This document shows positions 49,001-62,622 of a stretch of 64,000 bases of DNA, piece after piece (position 1 is the stretch's first letter; each line of letters opens with the position of its first letter). The position numbers and the translations under genes were made by a program. Origin of the DNA: Rachycentron canadum (taxonomy: Eukaryota > Chordata > Actinopteri > Carangiformes > Rachycentridae); the NCBI GenBank assembly GCA_038496675.1, contig CM076659.1:5753072-5817071 (forward strand), written 5' to 3'. The notes beneath the pieces are model-generated. The model did not search any database, was not told the DNA's origin, and worked only from the letters and a program-made list of their open reading frames with translations.

Positions 49001-52000
49001 AGCTGGCTGCGGCCTCAGCCGCCTGGAGAACAGGAGCCATATCTGATTGGTCATAAAGACATTGAAACAAGGAAATAAGAAGTAAAGTGACTGTTTACAA
49101 ATGTCAGATTGGTCCTGCCATGCTTGTAAAAGATAACATTACAGAGATCAAAGAACACCTGACTCCCACAATTGTAAGATAATGGAAAGTGACTTTTAAA
49201 AATGTGAAGAGGTGGCCTTTTCGGAAAGCATTTCATCAAGTGCGGCCGTGGCTACACTGATTGCCTAAGCCACTAGTGCATACCAGAGGTAATTCTTTTT
49301 TTTTCTGGAGGTCAAAATGTCTGTCCCAGTAATCAATCCAGATACATCTAGTGTGATATCTATTACATGATGATTATTGCTCTGTGTCAAAAAGAATGAT
49401 CAGAAATATGGTCTTTATGTTCAAACTAAAAACAAAGATGTCTCAAAACTACATTTTTGGCATAAATACCGAGACCTCTGTGTTTATCGTGTTATTTGCT
49501 GGCTTAAAACAAAGTCATAATGTACATGACCTATTTAATTAAGCTATATTGTTTTCCACATTGCCTGTTTTGAGTGGAAACCATTTCTACATAAAACAGG
49601 CAGGCTAATTATCCTTTTAGCTCTTTGTTTGGATTCATTCTCATCAAGCGTTTTTTCCAGGCATCTTTCCTTTTTTTCTAAACTGATAAACTCACTATTC
49701 ACAACCTGCCCAACAATAAATAGCAGGTAGACAATGTTGAATTGGATTTAGTTTCTAATAAACCAGACATTTCTCTCAGGAGCTAGTGAAGACCAAAACA
49801 GAGCTAAAGTGCAGAGGGATTATTGGATTTGACGTTCGTCAGGTGGAACGGCTGGATGTGTAGATATGAGCTGACTCCCAGCATGTTTCACCATGGCAAC
49901 TTTACAAGGTGATGATATGCAAATATTGGCTTTATAGCTTGTTGTCCTGCCCCCACGTGGACAAAAATATCTACTGGTGCAGGTTTTGTTCAGCTAATTA
50001 GGTTTATCAGGTTTAACAACACATTAAGTCTCATGATGTCTTTTTAAAAGCAATATATTTACATAAGAATCCATAAGAAATTGTGTTCTTATTATTTTAG
50101 CATTTATGTATAGGCTATGTATAAGTGTAGACACACTTTCCCACTCACTTGAATTATTATGATGAATTGTTCTGAGAATTAAATGTTTGAACAAAAAGTA
50201 AAAGTAACTCCAACATGACTACTCCTCTACAGCCTCATTCCCTCCCTGACTTGGAGGGAGAATAACAGCTACTAATGCACTGACCCCTCAGCCTGTGTTC
50301 CTGCAGACTGAGAGAGTAAGGCAGACGCCCCCGGATATAGAGCCGGATGGAACAAACCTTCATACAGCTTAGGGGGGAAAAAAAGGCTTTTTCTTTCAGT
50401 GGCGTAACATGACTACACATTAGAGGGCTCACATTTCCTCTAGCTGAGTGAATCATTTTCCATCTCCTCTGGGAGTTGGTCATTCTGGTGAGTGTGAAGT
50501 TCATCCAATCAAAATTAAAGTAGTTTTAACATGAATATGGAGCTGGTGCAGTACCAGGTGCTAAAACATGCTAAAAGTGGTGAAGAGGCAATTCATTTGA
50601 TTGACGTGAGTGCTTGGTATGTTCTTTCTGTCTCCTCTTGTCAGACTGTTTAGCTTTGGAAGATTAGCCCTGAGGCAGAAACTGTACTCGCTGTGACCTG
50701 TTGCCACTGTAAAAGGTCAGTGCACCACTGGTGGCAATGGCAACACATATGTATTGTTTCTGTACAGTCTCCCTGGGGCAAGTGGGCATGAAGCACGCAG
50801 TCTGTATGATATATGGGCTCTGCTGATTCTGTTGACAACTCTAGATATTTGTCCTATAATACAGTACATTCTGTATCTATGTTTGTCCTACAGGGCAATG
50901 TGTCTAGTATTTATTACAGTATACTCTGTGGATCCACTTTGTGCATTCAAAGCTGCCGTGTAGAAATGATCTCTGCCGTGTAGAGACTTGACGTCTCTGC
51001 ATTGTAAGTCTTAGTTATAGCCATAGACAGTAGCTAAATAAAAAGCCATATAAGACACTTTATTCAGGATTTTCTCTCCTGAAGTAGATTGTAATCCATA
51101 TAATCCAAATATATCACAGTAACTAAGAGACATTTTGACAGTAAAGAAAATTTAAAATGACAGACAGCTCAAATGAACCAACAAATGTCATGTCTTTTCC
51201 AGGCAGGCAGAAGAATCCAGCAGATGGTCTCGTAGCGTTCAGTATGTGCACAGTCACTGTGACTTCTCTGCTCAGTTGCATCCATCCAGACCAAAATCTG
51301 CCTGCTTTGAACATAGGGAGGCAAATGTGTAGCATTCACATTCATCAGTGTCGGAGGAGGTCCGGAGGCAAGGTCAGCTCAGCTCCAATTTGATCCAATT
51401 GAGAAGTCAATTTCCTTCACAATTCAAGTTCTTTGGAAGGAGAAACATTTTGTTCTTTCTCCTCAGATATATTGACAATGTTGGGAGTGTGTTTGCCATG
51501 TGAGACAAAGTTTTAATTTAGATTTTGTATTGAATGAAATACTGGACCTTCACTTAACCTCAGTCCAGTTTAAAGACCAAGGTATAATTGCAGCAATTGG
51601 AGGAAAAAGGCCAAACTTATTTAAACACATATTTTACTGATTGGGCTTCAAACTTTGCTGAATTTTCTTCAACATCTATCACATTTGTATTTATTGACTT
51701 GGGATATTGAGCAGATAATATTCCATTCACTTGCTTGTTTTGTTTGTTTAAATGGGAACATCAGCGCATGCCTTCAAACTGTCTCTCCTGTGTAAATCCT
51801 GCGTACTCGTATGTCTTACGCTGACCAGTGACTGCGGAAAGCAGGTATGAATTTCTGGCATTTGAAAGGTGTTTCAATCGCTGTTTGACAGGCACTTTAT
51901 TTGAAGCATGCTGAAACCTTAAGCCTGTCATCAGGAAGGTAGACTTATCAGGATTTTCTTGCATTTTCTGCACAAATCCATCTGCTCTTGATGTTTAGTG

Positions 52001-53060
52001 TTTCTGCTCCGTTAGCCATGAGACAACAGATCACAGCTGGTTCTTCCTGCTGTGGATCTCACTGCAGTGAAGACCACATAGTGAACTGAACTGGGAAGAT
52101 TATAAGTTATATCGATACTTATAATACCAGTGTGGTGACGGTATGCTGAGAACAGTAGTGGGCCTAAGATATGTTTGTGTCTATTCTGTGCTATTTTATT
52201 CCCAGCATGCACAGACATTATCTGAAGTTACAAGATGCCGATGGCTCAGTTCCTCTGGAAAGTGGAGAAAAGTTTTAAAGTGTTGTGGGAGAGAACCTGA
52301 AAAGAAGCAGGTGCATGTGAGGGAACAAAAAAGTGGCTGAATGCAATTACAAGGAAAAATAGCTGACAGACTTTATTTAGTTTCAACGTGCTCTGTCAGG
52401 ACTTTTCTTGCAACGCTAGGTGTCTTCTGGGTTTGGGGGCAACTGTGCTCCTGGCTGATGGGTGGGCGATGGCGGGAAGGCAGATGGAGGATTATAGCTG
52501 GCCTAATTGCCTCTGTCCTGCGAACACACCCCCATCTGCCGAGAGGGGATCCTTGAGGCTTTCTCCTCCTCAGGAGAAGCCAGTGCTCTCCAGTGCTGCC
52601 GTTGTCTGAATATGACTGATGTGCTCATCTCTGACCTTCCCGACTTATAAATCCAGCCAGTGCTTCTCAACTGCATACCACAGATTTGCTTGGCAGATTA
52701 ATTCATTGTGATATCATAATGGAGCACAAGACAAACAAAGTCAATATAAATCTTTTAATATTTAATATAAATTTTGCTGCCATGCAACACGGCACATTAT
52801 TAACAGCAGATTGACACACTGAATCTATGGACGTTGCATTTATTGATGAGCAAATATCTTCGCCCTTCTCTCTTCTTCTTGAATTTATCGGCTGCCTGTC
52901 TGCTGGGCTGAGACATTCAGAGTGACAGCAGATCCCCTCCGCTGTCACTGTCAGAACACATCAACATATTAACTGACTCTTGCTGGTAGCATTCCTGTCT
53001 TAAGCTGCAGAGACATGGCATGACACTGCATCTTCGTTCAAATCCTGCTGCATTTGTGTT
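44996..53060. other. intergenic sequence, no convincing gene
   Basis: A (CA)n run lies at 46003-46040. An open stretch with a strong acceptor-like sequence at 45700-45971 is discussed as a finding. Other open frames (46306-46737 minus, 47294-47593 plus) lack recognisable content. The rest is AT-rich unique sequence. Confidence 0.6.
46003..46040. repeat. (CA)n microsatellite
   Basis: A dinucleotide run with one TG interruption near its end. Confidence 0.95.
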
Positions 53061-53370
53061 TGGAGGAATAGTTCAGCAATTTGGGAAATACACTTATTTA
53101 AATATGATCTCATGTCTGTAGGATAAATATAAGATTGCAGCCAGCAGTCGGTTATTTTATCTCAGCATATGGACTGGAAATTGGGGTAAATGGCTCTGGA
53201 AACATCTGGGTCCCTCTGCAACAAAATCTTCCCATCAGCAGCTCTTTTGTACAAATTAAACAAATTCCATTTGTTTAATTTGTACAAAAATGGAAGTGAA
53301 AAAGACAAGTCCTGGTTTTACGAGTGGTTATGCATCAGGCTACTTCTCAACCAGACACTCAAGACTCCTT
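53061..53370 (+). repeat. dispersed element (same family as 16592-16992) carrying a perfect hairpin
   Basis: The order TTTGGGAAATACACTTATT, TCATGTCTGTAGGATAAATA, GCAGCCAGCAGTCGGTTA, GGACTGGAAATTGGGG and CTGGTTTTACGAGTGGTTAT follows the common fish element of this family. Inside, 53245-53264 and 53270-53289 form a perfect 20-bp inverted repeat around a 5-base loop. Confidence 0.8.
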
Positions 53371-53721
53371 CAAGAACCTGCAACTTAATTGGAATAAATT
53401 ATTTTGTTAACGTATGTTTGTATGGTGTATATATGACGATGTACACCATTGATGTTTGGCTTCAGGGAAACATTTCCAATGGACATAACTTTTAACCAAG
53501 TAATCCAACCCAGCTATCAGACACAAATTATTATTATTTTTATATTATTGCATTATTTTCTTTTATCATTAATATTTCAAATGCTTTGAATAGTAGGTCA
53601 TGTATGGACATATATGATAAGGAACCACAAATGAAGATGAGTTGGTGGTGGCGTAACCTCATTCAGTGTGAGAGCACCACCTGAACCATGAACACCAATC
53701 TCAAGCCCAAGGCTCTGTCCT

Positions 53722-53757
53722 CTGTGTGTGTGTGTGTGTGTGGTGTGTGGTGTGTGC
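53722..53757. repeat. GT-rich microsatellite
   Basis: (GT)n with GTG interruptions. Confidence 0.93.
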
Positions 53758-53897
53758 GTAAGTGTATGTGACAGTGATACTTACAGGGCTTTCATCAGTA
53801 AAGCCTGTCTCGTGAGCAAATCTAGGGCTTTCCTCCTCCATGATCCTTTTGGGCTTCACTCTCTCTCTTTATCCCTCTCTCCCTTCTCTTTATATGT

Positions 53898-53937
53898 GTT
53901 TGTGTGTGTTTGTGTGTGTGTGCGTGTGTGTGTGTAT
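53898..53937. repeat. GT-rich microsatellite
   Basis: GTGTTT and GTGTGT units, interrupted. Confidence 0.9.
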
Positions 53938-56900
53938 GCTCATATCAGGGAAAACTATTATCAAAAAACCCTTTGAGAAACATATGGTGCTCCAATTTTG
54001 CTACAGATACCTCCTGCTCTTGTTCCGTATGGTGATCTGCCTCAGGGTTTAACGGTGGCAACACTATTGTCCTGTGAAACTGCTGAGGGCGTCTGATTTA
54101 GAGGTGATTAGTGGTGCCTTGGGAAGCGGGGATTGCATGGTGTTCTACCCTGTGGACATACAGGTTTCATGGGGAAAAATAGCCTAAGGGGAGGATTTGG
54201 AGCCACATTTCATTAAGTTTCAGATAAAGGCAACTGTGACCAAGACAGACAATTTTGTGCTTTTCAAGCGTCCTGAAGAACAAAATCTAAACACAAAGGC
54301 TGTTTTAAATGATTTATTATCTTGCATTAAAAAGTCACTGATCACTGACATATTAGTCTTAACTGTACTATTCCTCTAGTGTGGGTAGTAGATTTTCTCA
54401 GGGGGCGCAGGGAGCTTGTGAGCTCATACACTTATACACAATGGACCATTTCACTAAAGGCCAGACCATAAAGAAGCACTCGGGTGTGAGTGATGACAGA
54501 CAAGGAGGTTTAGAGGAGAGGAGGGGAGAGGATGAAGAAGGGAGCTGAAAGCTTCACCCTGCAACCAACTTGTGGCCCTAGAGTCCTCCTGCTGCTGCAT
54601 TTTCAAATGAGACAGCACTTTGACAAAACTGTACAAGAACAACTAGACACAGACTGACCTACATTCAAGAACCATTATTATCCAACACCATCTTGTAAAG
54701 CAAATGAGCTCTGGTCCCTGGCACACTGATTGCATTTAAGTGCTATGAATGATAGAAGTGAATTCCCAGTGAAAGAACATTTGAATAAAATGGCTGACAT
54801 GTGCGTGTGAACCCCACAGGTGATACTGATGGGCCAGATTCTGAGACCTGGGGGCCATAATAAATTGTACATCTCCTTCCTATAGTGTAGTTTCCTATGT
54901 GGGTCTCTAAAGGAGCCTTGCACTTAAAGTATAATGTGCAACAACTATTCATTAATCCATTTTTTAGTTTGCATGGAAAGTTCTTCTTAAATCTGTGACA
55001 ACCACCAAGTTTTAAAATGACAGTTTGCTAAATAAGATTTTACAATTAAAACCTATAACATATCTTAATGATATCTTAAAAATAAAGACTTGGAAATGTC
55101 CAATCAAAAGAAATTATTCAGATGAACAGGAAGTTGCTGTAGCGTAGCTTCTTAAATATACTGTATGGTTTTCTGGAGGCAAAGCTTATACTGTTGAATT
55201 TAACAGATTGTCTTTAGTGAACCTACTTGGCTTTATATATCTGTGTATAAAATAAATGTTTTTAAAGTTAAGGTTTAGCATGCGTGAGAAATGTCTGATT
55301 ATGCTAACCTAATTGACACAGTTTTGTCTTCCACAGTAAAGTCACAGCTATAGCTGACACTTGACAGCCTTAGATATTTAGTAAGTAACTAACTCTGAGT
55401 AGGTTTATTATTTAAATTTAGTGGTTGACAGATTTCCACTCAGAAACCAGTCAGAAATGATCGGATGATGAACATCTCCAGTATTTAGCTGGACTGTATT
55501 TGTACTATTATTTGAGCCAAGGGGGTACAGGTGTGGACTTTTCGGACAAATATGGCCCCCGAGTGTGTTATTTGTTGGCTACTAGGTTAAGCATGAATTG
55601 CCAGAGGCTAGTGTGTCATTTTCCTCCTAATCCCACTTCCTAACATTTGGGCAACAAATTGGGCCCCATTTGGTTTGCCAAAATGTCAGGGGGTGGTGGT
55701 TGTCCACTGTCAGCCCTTCATTAACAATGTTGGGCACTGGTAGACTTATTAAATGGGACAGTGATGCTCACAACACAGTTTGTGGCTACTGCAAGAGGAT
55801 TCATTTTAACTTTCTGCTCATCATATTTTCTAATCTTTGTGATTCAGTTGATGGTTCCTGCACAACCGTGTAATTCAATAAAGCTGTGGCTCATATAGCA
55901 CCCCCTGACAGAAGGCATCATCAGAGAGAAAGCAACTGGACTCAGAACAGCTTTGACACAGTGACACCAGGCTGTTAATCTCCATGTGTCGGCAGCATCA
56001 AAGCAGACTGTCCAAGGTTATTCTCACAGAGCTGTACCTGACATTGGCTAAAGGCTACAGTTTGTCTGAGGCACTCTGTTCCACAGTGACGCACTGTGTT
56101 ATGAAAGTGAGATGAAAAGTATTTGTCAATCTAAAGTGTCACCATTGTCCCCTGAGGATTAACGTCACACAAGGTCTCACGCGGTCAACAAAATGTAGTC
56201 TATCACAGGCGCACAAACAACGGCCAAGAGATTTCTGATGCTCAGCAGTGAAACTAAACGCACCAGTCATGTTAATGAAATAAGAAAGTTCACTGTATCA
56301 TGCAATCAAAAAATCAATAGAGCTCTGTCCACTAAAATTTATTTTTTTCTGTGCATTAATGATCCTCAGCGAGAGAGAATCAAAACCCACCGAAGGGTTG
56401 AGTGAAATTGAATATTTAAGAAGCATTAATGCTTTCAGTGAAGAGGCTGAGATCAGATGTTGTTATTGTTTGTGTCAATAATGGACTATGTGATTTCACT
56501 GAAGCAGCAAACACAGATCACAACTCAAAGTGGATTTGTGAATGATTCTCATCGTCCACACAGCAGTTAATTGTCCATACTACGAATAATTCATGTTTAC
56601 AAGTAATTAAGGCCTAAAAATACACATAATAAAACACATCACAGTACTAAGACACTTTTTTTTTAAAGAGCAGCCAGGCTCTGAAAAGATGGGAATTTCG
56701 TTGTTGCACAAATGGCTTTGATTGTTCTTGGTGTGGTGACTGAACCTAGGACTGTTCACACTGCAGAGAAAAAAAATACTTGAGTCAGACTGGAAGCACT
56801 GGGTTCACTGCCCACAGGCTAGAGCAGACTGTACTGGGCATTAGACCAGAAGGGGTCACTCTGCCACCATCACTGTGCTGTTACTCCCCCCTTCGTGAGG

Positions 56901-57231
56901 CCCAATATGACAAATCATGATATAAACACTGAATCCGCTTCAGTTTATATGGAGTCAGGGGGGATCTGATGTGTGTAGCATTATGGTTTTTACATCCACG
57001 AGGAAAATAGATGCTTTTAAATTGTTCATTTCTGTCTATTTCTACCAATCTGTTGAGCTGCAACATGTGAATAAGTTTTGACCAAAATTACAGCTGCAGA
57101 TTTTCAAAGATTCAAACAGCTGTGCAGCTGCTTAACCAAGACATAATGTCTACACAGGTGTCAGTGGCAAAACTGGAACGCTGTATGTTTTTTCAAGGAT
57201 TTGTGATAATAGTTTTTCATTTCTTCCTCTG

Positions 57232-57289
57232 GTCTCTCTCTCTCTTTCTCTCTCTCTCTCTCCCTCTCTCTCAAACACACACACACACT
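57232..57289. repeat. compound (CT)n-(CA)n microsatellite
   Basis: A CT run at about 57232-57272 is followed by a short (CA)n. Confidence 0.93.
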
Positions 57290-58896
57290 GTTTCTCAAGC
57301 ACAAAAGCACTCACTCGCTGATATTCCAATCATTTCTCTTCCGATTGCTCTGCACTTGGCTGCACCTGCGCCATCGTCCTCTCTTCTCTTTCCTACCTGG
57401 GGGGAAGGTGAGTGACGACGCTCGGGCAGAGAAGAGGGCTCTGATTTGTATTAATTTGTGGCTGATCTCTGGGGGGAAGAGAGAGAGAAAGAGAGAGTCA
57501 GTGTGTAACTCCTCACCAACACAACCTCCCCCACCCTCCACCATCACAACCACTGCAGCTTTACAGAAACAGGAACCATCCAATCAATCCAACTCTCCCC
57601 AAAGGCTTGTCCAATCAGCCCAAGACCTGACACAGAAATTAATCACTTCACCATCTCCACAATTGATGGCACCAAGCTGTGCATGGTGCTTTTAAAGGCA
57701 GTGCATGTGGAAGGACACATCGCAAGACTCCAAAACCCCCTCAACCTCACCCACACACATCTGCCGAGTTGTGGACATTTCAGTTAATTGATGATTACAG
57801 TTGTTTTTTGTTTTTTTTACAACGAAGGCAATATATTTGTTGCTTTTGTCACCTAAGTCTCCACAGTGAACTTAAGAGAGTGCACTGAGTGCAGTGTTAG
57901 CAGAACTCATAGATCAAGCAGACACACTTATGTATTAGAAAAGACTCTGCCCTCAGGAAAAGCTAGTTTGAGGGGAAAGAAGCTCAAAACTCAGTTCAGA
58001 CTGTAGCTGTAAACACATATGAACATTACCAGCATTACCAAGAGTAACAAGGCTTATATCACACAAAGTGGAGGATAAAAACATGAAGTGTTGGCATTGG
58101 TAGCTGTATGTTACTGTATGTATGGATGTTTATTGTTAACTGGTAGCCAATAGCTGATGAATAAGCCAATGATACTGAGTATGAATGTAACAGCTGTCAC
58201 TGAACAGCTGGCATGAACTGGAGTTCAGTGCTGTCCCTCCAATAAGGCAAAGCTTCTTAACTAATAATTGATAGACAGCAAGTTTGAATTTGTAATAAAT
58301 TATAATTACCTTTTATTTGGCTAAACTCATCTTGCAATCCTTTAATAAAAAGCAGTATAATATAAGACGCTAATCAGGAGCTTTATAAGTATAACAAGAG
58401 TCTACAGCCATGTTTACCATGTACAGCATTTTTATTACAAATGACTTTGGGGTGAAAAGTTAGTTTTGCAGGCATTTGGCCATAAATCTGAGTAGAATTT
58501 TGACCTGATGGTGAATCAGTAGAAAAATAAAGAATTTAGAGATGACTGAAGTTAATCCTCTCTGAGGGCAACATCGACATGTTTTCGAGTCAGTCCAGCC
58601 AGCTGACCAGTGCTGCCATCTCTAGATCCATGTTGCTAGCATGGATAAAAACACACACATGGTTGGTTGCTACCTGTAACAGTTTCTTTGATTTTGGCAG
58701 ATAATCAATACGAGATAACACACAGTCAGATGTCCAAAAAGAAAAAAAAACAACAACAACAAACAAAAATCACTGAGGTGGAGTTGCCATTTTAACTCCA
58801 TAAATGCAGACCTTCAAAGAGACTTTGATCACAGTGTGGTCTCTCCAACAGGGAGACAGAATAAAGGCTAGTGTTACTAACTTAACACTCCCCCAT

Positions 58897-58946
<50 letters not shown>

Positions 58947-61224
58947 GCCATCAATGACCATTCCACACATTATTGCAATACCATGTGTTGCTCTACTAAA
59001 GAGTGAAGGTAATTGTGCTTGGGAACAGCTTAAAGGGTAATTGCCCGTGGTGTGCAGGGTGTCCTGCAGGCACCGGAGGGGGTTTGGGGGTCTGAGTTGG
59101 GGATGACTGATCAGAGCTTTGAGGCTGCCTCAGATCTCCTCTTCATCACCAGCACACTCGACTGGCATTTGACAGTCTGTGGTGACCTGCTCCAAATCTT
59201 CCTCATGCTCTTTGGTGGCAAGCAAAGGAGTCTCTGACGAAGTCTCGACTCGACTCAATCTCCTGTAACGGCAGCATCAGCTCAGCATTGATGGCGAGCA
59301 GGTGTGAAGCTGTTTGCTCTTAACATAACTCGGTTAGTTAAGGGCAGTAGTCTTGATGACATCAGCTCTGGACTGAGATGAAAGCTTGATGAGATGCAGA
59401 AGCTAAATCTGTCCCTGTGAGGGATTAGCCTTCTGACAGGAGGACTCAGTTACACCTTCTCAGCATCAACATGGAGCTGGATCTGGGTGGAGGTGTCCCT
59501 ATCTGTAATCCAGCGGCATGCTTTGGCTGATGTTTTTATGACCTACATGCATAGATAAGTCTATGCCCAGCATTCATTTTACTCTGACTGTGAAATGCAT
59601 CTGCCGTGGCTCCTACTGACTGATGGTCTGATTATACCTGCTGTTTTTGTGTGGGTGGACAACAGTCATTTTGATGTGAACACATGAAAAATAACTGCCT
59701 TTCCCTCTGTTTTATATTCCCTTCTGCCCTATGAGAAAATCTGTAGGTTTTAGGAAATGTGCATTTGCAAACCTCTTTAAAGAGAGATTAGGAGAGGATC
59801 CTTTTGAGGGAAGCTATTTATCTATTTTTTTTTTCTTGTGTTTGAAAAGATGGAAGTGAATTTCAAAGCTTGCAAGGAGACATAGACCAGTCACTGTGGA
59901 CATAGACATGAAGAACTCCATTTGTGAAGTCATACAAAATTTTTTTTATGACAGAATTACAATGACAGATGGCTCTGAAGAGGGAGTTGTCGGGTTTCTT
60001 TGATGCCCAGGTGCTGAAACAATAAAGAAATCCAAGGTATCTTGTGGTTTGTGTCTGTTCACAGATCATATATTGTACGTGCCACTAATGATTTTCATCT
60101 GCCAGCTCTGTGAAGAATCAGTTAATTGTTATCTGCCAATGGAAGAACATTTAGGTGACAACCATGTCATACAATAATAGTAAACAACAAACATTTAACA
60201 GTCAGTGTTTCAACCACTCGGTGACCAGTGTCCAGTGGGAGAAGTGGACAATACAGAGAACAATAGAGGAAAGACTGTCTGACAAGTGACAAGTGAAACA
60301 CAGTAGCAAACTGATAAGAAACTGATAAGATAAATTTGTAGTATGAGGTGCAACCGATCAGAAAAATAGACAATATATATGTCAGTATTGTATTACATTA
60401 TATTTGTTTGATGGACATCTTTGTCCAAAGCCAATTAACAACAAGTGTATTTGAAGTCAATGGAAATAAGAGGCACATGTCATCAAAATTGCTCTCGAAA
60501 AAGTGTGTTGAGAGTGGTACAATACAGGTGTTAGTGAAAAAAACAACAACATACAATTAAATTTGCTGCCAAGGTGTAAAATTAAGAAATTTCCTGAATC
60601 CATTTGTGGGGAGGAATGGTTTGGTTGGAGGGGTAGTAAGAATATTAAAATCTGAAGAAACATCCAATGAATTTAGATTAACTTGATTTGATTGTTTCAA
60701 AGACTTTTAGTCTTTGTATATAAGTCTGTATGAGTAGACTTATATACAGCAGTATTTAGTTAATATTTAGTTCTTTGTAAGACCATGTGGTGAATCCAGA
60801 CACAGCCTGGTAGAACTGAAATATAGGCTGCCTCGATAAACTTCAGAACTGCCTTTGAGAAAATAATGTTTGGTCAAATGAAAGTTGTGTTTTCTGCCCA
60901 CTTCAGAAAAAGAAAATCTTGGTGTTTCCCAGAGAATTAAACCTATTCCATGTCCTTGCCCACAACAACCCCAGTTATAAAGTCCTTTGTTTTTGTCACA
61001 TTTAACTGTATTTGCTCAAGTGTTTTGCAACCAACTTTGAAACACCACATTAAGCTTTTACCACAGCAATGAGTGGAGTTTGGCAAGCTGACATTTTTAA
61101 AAATGTCTTTTTTACTGTTGCCTTCAGTGTCACCAGGAAAACTACATGATGTGATTGATTACACTTGTTTTGTGCAGTAGTATAACATATTTGTCACAGG
61201 CTTGGTTTCTAATTGTTTGGTGGG
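57290..61224. other. intergenic sequence, no gene seen
   Basis: It contains a (CA)24 run at 58898-58945, and the rest is unique sequence. The 116-codon frame at 57345-57695 is Pro/Thr/Gln-rich low-complexity sequence without a recognisable domain. Confidence 0.6.
58898..58945. repeat. (CA)24 microsatellite
   Basis: A pure dinucleotide run, probably polymorphic. Confidence 0.97.
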
Positions 61225-61300
61225 ACCTTGGAATCAAACCCAGCACCCGTGCTTGGCATGGTGGATTACAGCTGACCCACGGGGCCACAATCGCTAGACT
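61225..61300 (-). repeat. degenerate tRNA-like sequence, possible SINE head
   Basis: On the minus strand, TGGCCCCGTGGGTCAGC resembles a polymerase III A box and GGGTTTGATTCC, about 35 bases on, resembles a B box. No clover leaf can be completed convincingly. A tRNA-derived SINE remnant is the simplest reading. Confidence 0.35.
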
Positions 61301-61456
61301 CATCCCCCCTTCTCTGTCTCTTGAAAGCAGCACAGTGTAAATCTTGCTCACATGAGTAAATTGGCTAAGATTTTTGGACCAAATTGTGGACCATCACCAA
61401 ACTGAAAATAAATCAGGCAAATTCTCCATTCATCTCAGTCTAAGACTTATTTGGGT

Positions 61457-61779
61457 TTAAAGGGGCTATTTTTGCTACTGCAACATCGCATTAGCATTAG
61501 CATTAACAGCTGTTTACTTACCAGTCTATTGGAAACCTTGTGAGTTCGGCATCAAACTCTAACACTTGTCTTTATGAAGTCTTTCCTCTCCTGGGGTTAG
61601 CACGCTAACCAGCTAGCCCCGGCCGTCTCATCTCTTCTAGTCTACTTCTAGTGCTGCCTTGTGGGCGTATTATAACCTCTTTTAAACAATGATGGTGGAA
61701 GCTCTTGTCAAACGAAAATGACCATCAAACGCTTGCAGCAAGAAACCAGGTTTGACAGCAAAGAAAATAGCCCCTTTAA
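61457..61779 (+). repeat. non-autonomous DNA transposon-like element with terminal inverted repeats (323 bp)
   Basis: The ends TTAAAGGGGCTATTTT and AAAATAGCCCCTTTAA are perfect 16-bp inverted copies. The interior contains AACAGCTGTTTACTTACCA, TTAGCACGCTAACCAGCTAG and GCAAGAAACCAGG, shared with three other copies in the window. It is the best-preserved copy, so it is probably the youngest. It encodes nothing of note. Confidence 0.87.
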
Positions 61780-62535
61780 TTCTGCATCCAAGTGTTTGCA
61801 GGGGGGAAAAAAGCCCCAGGCACATTACACAACCGATAACCCAGAGACCATTCTCAAACAAAGACAAGTAACCCTGTTCATAGGTGAGATGTCCTATAAA
61901 TTCCAACTTTGGAGCAGAAATGGTTTGGAGAGTTATAAGGCAATGTAGAAAAATACAGATGTGCTATATAACTGCAACAGTTCATGCTGCAACTGTTTAG
62001 GAAATGCAATTCCTATTTAAACGAAAGACATTTAAGACACATTTTATTACATTTTTTTTTGTTAACAAAAGTTAAATGTTAAAATTAATAGTCAAGTCAA
62101 GAAAAATTTATTTCCCAATCAATTTGAGAAATTAGTTAATGATTTCAGATATTCCATGTACATCAAACTTACATTCTACTGTATCTATAAAGGCCTTTGT
62201 TTTGTTAAGCCAGCCTTGGAATTGTGTTCATTTTGGATGTTTCCTCACATTCAAGTTTCAGTCCATTTCATTGTAAGTGCAGGAAGTTATCTGCCTTTTT
62301 ATCCAGTGATGTGGAAAGTATGGGTGGTGAGGGCCAAAGTCTGACAGTCGGACATAGATTAGCTGTAAGTCGGATCGTTTCCTTTCTTTAAACCAAGTGT
62401 TTATCTGCCTAACATTAATCATGATTTACTTGGCCATAAAAAAGTTTATAGGAGCCTCTGGTCCGAACTAGTTATCTGCATAGATAACAATGGAGAGGAG
62501 CTCTGGAGATCAGGGGGCCATAGAGTTGGTAAAAA

Positions 62536-62622
62536 AAGAAATGCAAAATGATCCCAAATAGTGACACAAAACAATTACAAAAAGATGTAAAATTACCACA
62601 AAGACTACAAAAAGACACAACA
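62536..62622. repeat. degenerate minisatellite (GACACAAAA.GAC/CTACAAA units)
   Basis: Approximate 10-12-base units such as ATGCAAAATGATC, GACACAAAACAATTAC, CACAAAGACTACAAA. The pattern is of a type often seen in fish genomes. Confidence 0.65.

Larger units (their letters stand above)
53371..57231. other. intergenic sequence, no gene seen
   Basis: It contains two GT-rich microsatellites (53722-53757 and 53898-53937) and AT-rich unique sequence. An AATAAA at about 55877 follows a 67-codon open frame, but I see no other sign of a transcript. Confidence 0.6.

Noticed and set aside
53029..53042. GTTCAAATCC-like B box
   Set aside because: No A box at the proper distance and no clover-leaf stems; not called as tRNA.
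55670..55882. 67-codon frame followed two bases later by CAATAAAG, resembling a gene end
   Set aside because: The hexamer is common in AT-rich DNA, and nothing upstream looks like exons of the same transcript.
57345..57695. 116-codon frame rich in Pro, Thr, Gln and Ser
   Set aside because: Follows a CT/CA microsatellite and looks like low-complexity sequence; no family match.
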